Shown: piece by piece, positions 58,766 through 64,000 of the stretch
Numbering within the stretch: position 1 is the stretch's first letter
How the letters are laid out: each line of letters begins with the position of its first letter
Source of the DNA: Obelidium mucronatum
Lineage: Eukaryota; Chytridiomycota; Chytridiomycetes; Chytridiales; Chytriomycetaceae
NCBI GenBank assembly: GCA_025765595.1
Contig: JAIVFH010000076.1
Location: 62,001-126,000, forward strand
Length of the DNA stretch: 64,000 nt
Direction: 5' to 3'
The notes under the pieces: model-generated
The model's input: the letters and a program-made list of their open reading frames with translations, nothing else
Told to the model about the DNA's origin: nothing
Databases searched by the model: none
Translations under genes and position numbers: made by a program

Positions 58766-61700
58766 ATGAACCATTGCACAACAGCGGACGAAGAGAATCT
58801 CACAAACGACCCTGCAGTTGAAGAGGCTCTTGCCATGGCCCAAGAGGACTCGGCTGCGTCTGTCTCTGTGGCGGCAGGTGCATTGGCCCCAGCGGCGGAT
58901 TCACCATCCAAACAGAATTCATCCGCTGGCTCTATTCTTTCGGACTCTCTCATTCAAAATCCAAACAAGGCCGGAACAGGTGTGACTTCGTTGTGACTCT
59001 TGTTCCAGAGTCCATGCCTACTTATCCACAATCCCTTTCAACAAAGGCGGTCGAAGCAAAGACGAAATCAACAAGATAATCATGGAAGCATCAAAGGTCT
59101 TATTCTATAATATGAAAATCAAGGGGGTTGTTTGCCTTATCAAAAAAAAAAAACAACAACATGAATTTGCTTGCAGAACTCGGCATACTTTAAGCAACAG
59201 TTGGAAAAGTCCGAGAAACTGAACGCGGATATTCAAAAGTCGAAAGATAAGGCTGCCAAAATTCCAGCTGCGGATTTAGAATCGAGTGCTCGGATTATCA
59301 AGACGTTGTTGGCAGAACGCGCTGCGAAAAGAGATTTAAGCCGCGTGATTGTGCATGTGGACATGGTTCTGACACTGCTATCGCAGTTCTTTTGAGATTC
59401 TTATACTTCCTATTTGAATATAGGACGCTTTTTATGCATCTGTTGAAGAACTGGATAGACCCGATTTGAAAGGAACGCCTATGGCCGTTGGGGGACCGGT
59501 TTGTACTTGTTTCCACACTAACTGTATAATGAATGGTATTCTGATTGGTGAGTAGAAATCCGGTGGCACTCTTTGCACTGCAAACTATGAAGCACGGAAG
59601 TTTGGAGTACGCTCTGCAATGGCCAGTGAGTCAATTTAATGAAGAATTTGCGATATCACTCCCTCATATTCCCAAAAAAGCCCATATTGCGAAGAAATTG
59701 TGCCCAGAGCTGGTTATATTGGTTCCGGACTTTCGTAAATATGAAGCCGCCTCAAATCTTATACGTGCTGTATTTGCAAAATACCATGAAAAGTACACAC
59801 CGGCTTCACTGGATGAAGCCTACTTGGACATTACCGAATACTTGCAACAGCATCCAGAGCTCACACCTGAAACGTTAGTTGAACAAATGAGGAAAGAAAT
59901 CTTTGAAGCTTCAAGACTGACTGCAAGTGCTGGTATTGCATGTAACCGAATGATCGCTAAGGTTTCCGCAACTTTGACGATATGTTTTTTTTTTGTTAAA
60001 TTAAATGGCATGCAACCTCTAGGTCTGTTCCGATTTCAACAAACCAAATGGCCAATACCGTGTAGCCAGCAATCCCGAAGCAATTTTAGAATTCCTGAAA
60101 GGACTTCCCATTCGTAAAATTCCAGGAATTGGAAATGTAGCTGAGCAGAATTTAAAAGCATTTGGTGTGGAGAAATGTGGAGATTTGGTTAGTTCAAAAT
60201 CGATTTGGTATTTTTGATTCAGTTTTGTTAAGACGATTATCAAAGGAATCTCGACTTCCACTGCTTCGATTTGTTCTCAGTCCTTCATTGTTTGATCATT
60301 GTATTGATATTAGTTTGGGAATTGGTTCTGTTGATGTAAGCAGAGATGATGACGCCATTCAGAAAGGCATAGGTCGAGAGCAGTTGAGTTTTGTCATTCT
60401 CATGTTTCCGAATCTAAAAAAAACAAGGAAATCTTGTACAGAACTGCAAGTATGAGAACACCACAATCAATGTTTGATGAACTAGAAAAGCTCGCCAAAG
60501 AGCTTGAAGAAGACATGGCTGAACGAGGTCTTGCTGTGAGGGCACTTTTTCTTGTCGCGTAATTTTTAGTATAATCTCTCCTCTGAAAACTCTGCGGACT
60601 TAGGGACGATGTGTGAACTTGAAACTCAAAAATAACGAATTTAAACTTACAACACGCGCAAAAACCATGTCCACATTCATTTGGAGTGCCGACGATATGT
60701 TTAACATTGCCCAAGAGCTGCTGGTGAAAGAGCTTCAAGCCATTCCTACACTTAGTTTGAGATTGATTGGATTACGAATTTCGACCATTGTAAAAAAGTC
60801 AGACTTGGATCAAAGAAAATCTGTGGTGTGTATTTTAGGTTATTGATCATAACTCGAATATGCTTTTGATGTTTGTTGGTTAGTTTACTGCTGAGGATGC
60901 CAATAAGGACAGCAATGACCCAAGTATTGCAGCACCAACAGGACCAAAGACAGAGAATTGCATCATATGCTTTGAAAATGTGGAAGTTCAGTTATATACT
61001 ACTCACGTAATTTCCTGTTTGCAGAAGCAGGAACGACAAAATTCCCAAGCGGCAAAGAAACCCATTGCATCATCATCATCTACCTCGAACACTTTATCAT
61101 CTTCTTCCTTCTCCAAAAACAAACCATCTAATCGATCGTCATTGCCTGCAAAGCACTCTTTCTTTCAGCATTCAGCTGTAATTCCTCCTAAACCACTCCC
61201 TGTGACCAGTGCAGCCCCTTGTCCCATATGCGGAATATTGCTTGGTGATCTCGCAATAGCTGATAAACATATTGGAATTTGCTTCATCAAAAAGAACCAT
61301 CCTGATCGTTTGGAAGAATGGAAAGAGTATTCGAAAAGCCATCCGTTGGATGAAACAGCAAACTCGAGCAAGAGTTTGGATTTTGATACCCCATCAACAG
61401 CTGCAGCTCCAAGTTCGAGATGTAAAACGTGTAACTGTGACCTACGAAGCCTGAGTCACGATGACGCAACGGCCCACATTACGACGTGCAGGCTCAAGAA
61501 ATCTACATCTCCTTTGAAAAAATCCTCACAGAATACTGGTATGAACGTAGCAGACACTGCTTCGTCAAAGAGACGCCGAATGGGTTCATCATCGGGCCCA
61601 GGAATCGAACAGTATTTGATTCGACAAGAACAGGGGCATACGGAAAAGCGAAAGCGTGAAGCATTCGAGAACGTGGTAGTTGATGAGTTTGGAAGGGAGG

Positions 61701-61822
61701 ACGATCCATATACTTCCTCTCAAGGAAAAAGATACGAGGGCGTGTATGAAATTTGTTGTATTTGCGAAAAGGAAATACCTGCAGCATTCCTTCCTGAACA
61801 TGTGAATGACCATTTGAAATAG
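58766..61822 (+). CDS. POLK: Y-family DNA polymerase kappa (DinB) with zinc fingers
   Basis: Eleven proposed exons: 58766-58979, 59011-59096, 59177-59365, 59424-59498, 59556-59625, 59681-59961, 60023-60187, 60246-60382, 60442-60535, 60604-60825 and 60884-61822, giving 823 residues. It performs translesion DNA synthesis. Markers include DEINKIIMEASKNSAYF, VHVDMDAFYASVEELDRPDL, ANYEARKFGVRSAM, ASLDEAYLDITEYL, SAGIACNRMIAKVCSDFNKP and SLGIGSVDVSRDD. The C-terminus has three UBZ-like C2HC fingers, each CxxC then HxxxC (for example CPICGILLGDLAIADKHIGIC), and a fourth ending in HVNDH. Human POLK has two. The first intron would be only 31 nt, which is suspicious; other junctions are normal. Confidence 0.88.
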
Positions 61823-62328
61823 ATGGCTGGAAACGAAGGAGGAATGTATAATGCTGTATTCATTTTTTTGACATTACTTTCCCATATCCGCTCACTAGAA
61901 TAAAAGCTGAATTCAATACAAGCGCGATATTTATTGTAAGGGTATTGAAGGGAACGAGCACACTAATAAGAGCTAATAAGCATTGAGGGATTTAAATAGC
62001 AACGTTTGGTTCCCTTTGTGCATTTACAAATTTCGAAGACCAATCACAAGAGGCCAACCGACCCCACTTGCGACATCGAATACTCCAATTCCGCATCGTC
62101 TCTTGATATATAGGTGCGTAAGTGTATTCTTATCTATTCTGAGGACTGGGTTGTTTGTTGGGATCATCAAGTTGCTCAGGGCCGTCTTCAGTGTAGATCT
62201 TGAAACCGACATCCAACCCTGATTCACGTCTATTTTTCTCATTTTTAACCACATCTATTTATTATTGCCATTGTAGCTATAGCCTCTGCCAGCCTTTGTC
62301 TTTCCGAGGCGTAATTTTATTTCTCCAA
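61823..62328. other. intergenic, AT-rich
   Basis: A 506-bp spacer with the POLK 3' end and probable SGF11 promoter. Short minus-strand frames (for example 62024-62254) show no recognisable domain. Confidence 0.4.
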
Positions 62329-63748
62329 ATGGACCAATCTCAACTTGCTGTCGTGGTAAGCTAACCCTTCTTGCGGAACCTGGGCACACGAATGAAGAAA
62401 ACATCGCAATTTGGCAATGCCTTTTCAACTTTGGAATACTGCTGTTACCGCTTCGGTACAATGGAAGAGATCAATTCGTTAGATGAATCTTGGTTTTCAA
62501 GAGAAAGTCGCTTTACCGGAAACAGCGGAAATACGAATGATGCAACTGGATGATATTTGAAAGGGGGTACGCAGTACAGAGACGCTTTTCCGCCAAAATG
62601 GCTGATTCTCCTTGTATGACTTTGTGGAACCACGCTGACACTTTCCTTCCCCAATAAGAGCGATGCCGTTTTCGAAAGTTTATTGGAGCAATGCTTATAC
62701 GAAATTGCGTATGAAATGCATCGAGAGGATACTTTGTCAAAAGCATCTTGCCAAATATGTCAAAAGAAGTAAGTGCTCAAATAGTAACACATTTTTTTAT
62801 CAATACATTCTCTTATCGATCGCTTGATTTAGTTGTCGTTGTTATGGTATTCCTTGCCGATTTCCTCGTTTCTACTTCTTTACCAACATTCTTCCCTATT
62901 TCTAGTAGTTAAACCAAGTGCAGATATTTTTGGCAATACCCCCACGCCAGCAACATTAGAAAAACTTAAGTGCATAAAGTGTGCCCACACATTTGCCACA
63001 AATCGATACGCGCAGCATCTGGAAAAGTGTTTAGGTTTAGGTGGTAGACGAGCGGCTTCTCGAACTGTAAACAAAAGGTATTCTTTCTCTTTCATTCTTG
63101 TTGTTCATTTAAAGATGCTGAGGGACACGCCCTTAATGGTTTGTTTAGTCGTGTCCTCCCAAATCAATCATCACCCACCTTGAATGACTCAGACCAAGAT
63201 GACTACGGATCTCAGCCTCAAAAGAGTATGTATCAATTGTTATCATTGTCATCGTCATTATCTTTGGAAATTAATCTATCAATCAACCCTCTCCATTGAC
63301 ATGTAGAAAAACGATCGGTAACATAAGCGTGACTTAACTTTTCCTTTTTACCACTGAGCTCTATACGTTTTGGCAGAACTCACCACTTCCAGCACCACCA
63401 ACTCGAGAAACAACACCAACAGTTTCTTCGGCCACAGTTTCACGACCTGGATCAACTAGTTTGGCAGTACCACCGCCTCCAAAAATCCATCCAATGTTTG
63501 CGGGAAAAACAAAACCAGGAGCACCCCTTACAGCCAAGAATTTGTCGATCCAAACATCTGGAAAAATGCCGGTTAATGGGTATGGGAAAGTTCCGCGAGT
63601 GCTGACACCAACTGGTGCTGCATTATTGGCTGTTGGGGGAAGTGATGGTCGAGTGCATGATGCTGGGTGAGTGGCGCTCGAATTCTTACTTTTTGCATTA
63701 ACGATAAAGAATAGTGAGGACGACTATGAGTCCGACGACAGTTTTTGA
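62329..63748 (+). CDS. SGF11: SAGA deubiquitinase-module subunit Sgf11
   Basis: Eight exons: 62329-62355, 62659-62768, 62833-62846, 62906-63077, 63149-63225, 63307-63317, 63377-63666 and 63715-63748, giving 244 residues. Sgf11 activates the Ubp8 histone H2B deubiquitinase within SAGA. An N-terminal helix (SDAVFESLLEQCLYEIAYEM) is followed by CQICQKKNCRCYG. The Sgf11 zinc finger is LKCIKCAHTFATNRYAQHLE with the last Cys in EKCLGLGGRR. The tail is Pro-rich and ends in an acidic stretch, GEDDYESDDSF. Two exons are only 14 and 11 bases long and are required for frame. The first exon and its 302-nt intron are the weakest part; a different upstream start is possible. Confidence 0.75.
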
Positions 63749-63890
63749 AATGATTTGGCAACGTGTAAAAATAAAACATAAAATACTATAATGATATCTC
63801 TGATTCTTGGAAGTATTTTTGGGCTAACTTGTATATTCATTGAACTTGGATCTCACCCAAACCTCCTTGCATCCCATGTTTTTTTTTGGT

Positions 63891-63998
63891 TCAGTTTCTG
63901 ATGAACGAGTTGAATCCAATCACGTTTCCAGACGCAGCATCTGCCACAACGCAGCATTGATGGGTATTAATCAGCCACGCTTTTGTCAACTTGTCCTT
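63891..63998 (-). CDS. possible partial gene at window edge
   Basis: On the minus strand a frame is open from the window edge for 35 codons, then stops at 63891. It reads KDKLTKAWLINTHQCC, then VVADAASGNVIGFNSFIRN. The second half resembles the beta4 region of GNAT acetyltransferases (VADAASGNVIGF), but the fragment is too short for a firm call. The gene's main part would lie beyond the window. Confidence 0.3.
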   Translation of the reverse strand, partial: KDKLTKAWLINTHQCCVVADAASGNVIGFNSFIRN

Positions 63999-64000
63999 GT

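Noticed and set aside
62024..62654. Minus-strand short frames around the SGF11 start
   Set aside because: No recognisable domain, and no consistent exon set could be built. One frame ending at 62255 has a plausible C-terminus (GEIKLRLGKTKAGRGYSYN), so a small antisense gene is not fully excluded.

Overview
The window reads as nuclear DNA of an early-diverging fungus, most likely a zoosporic (chytrid-type) species; this is inference. The evidence is dense protein genes on both strands, many GT-AG introns of about 50-95 nt rich in T (or A) runs, two tandem division-1 chitin synthases, a bifunctional lycopene cyclase/phytoene synthase (carRP type), ATP-dependent PEP carboxykinase, Sey1, Lcb1 and an Sgf11-like SAGA subunit. 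I saw no rRNA, tRNA, CRISPR array or recognisable transposon. Exon joins were made by hand from splice signals and reading phase; the coordinates given span start codon to stop codon, with exons listed in each entry.

Layout. 1-8.8 kb: end of a SAM-domain gene, a small membrane protein, an F-box protein, a glutamine-rich C2H2 factor, a gene-poor kilobase and a small charged protein. 8.8-14 kb: SEY1 (ER fusion GTPase) and LCB1 (sphingolipid synthesis). 14.4-20.9 kb: three near-identical 76-residue MLRQ/B12D-like genes, one inverted, around a large arrestin/GRDP-type protein. 21.2-25.5 kb: a secreted mucin-like protein built of nested repeats. 25.6-29.4 kb: a WW/prion-like protein directly downstream of the carotenoid gene. 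29.6-34.5 kb: a GH36 raffinose-synthase-like enzyme and an F-box/LRR-like protein. 34.7-39.9 kb: an E2-F-box-TerD fusion, divergent from PEP carboxykinase. 40.2-43.8 kb: a membrane SH3 protein and an LPMO-like secreted protein. 44.2-51.3 kb: an RNA-dependent RNA polymerase joined to a DEAH helicase, then a class 3 lipase. 51.6-58.7 kb: the two chitin synthases. 58.8-63.7 kb: a kappa-type DNA polymerase and SGF11; a possible partial gene touches the right edge.

The most unusual items are two domain fusions. One protein of about 1613 residues carries an RNAi-type RdRP (DLDGD motif) followed by a DEAH helicase, in one reading frame across a phase-matched intron. One protein of 988 residues carries a ubiquitin-conjugating domain with its cysteine, an F-box and a C-terminal TerD domain. 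Either could be a little-described system, in RNA silencing and in ubiquitin/stress signalling respectively. Several genes also begin with a very GC-rich 5' segment that falls abruptly to ordinary composition.

Functional themes are cell wall and surface (chitin synthases, mucin-like protein, LPMO, SH3 membrane protein), lipid and membrane (SEY1, LCB1, lipase, carotenoids), carbon metabolism (PEPCK, GH36) and genome or RNA control (RdRP-helicase, POLK, SGF11, zinc-finger factor).
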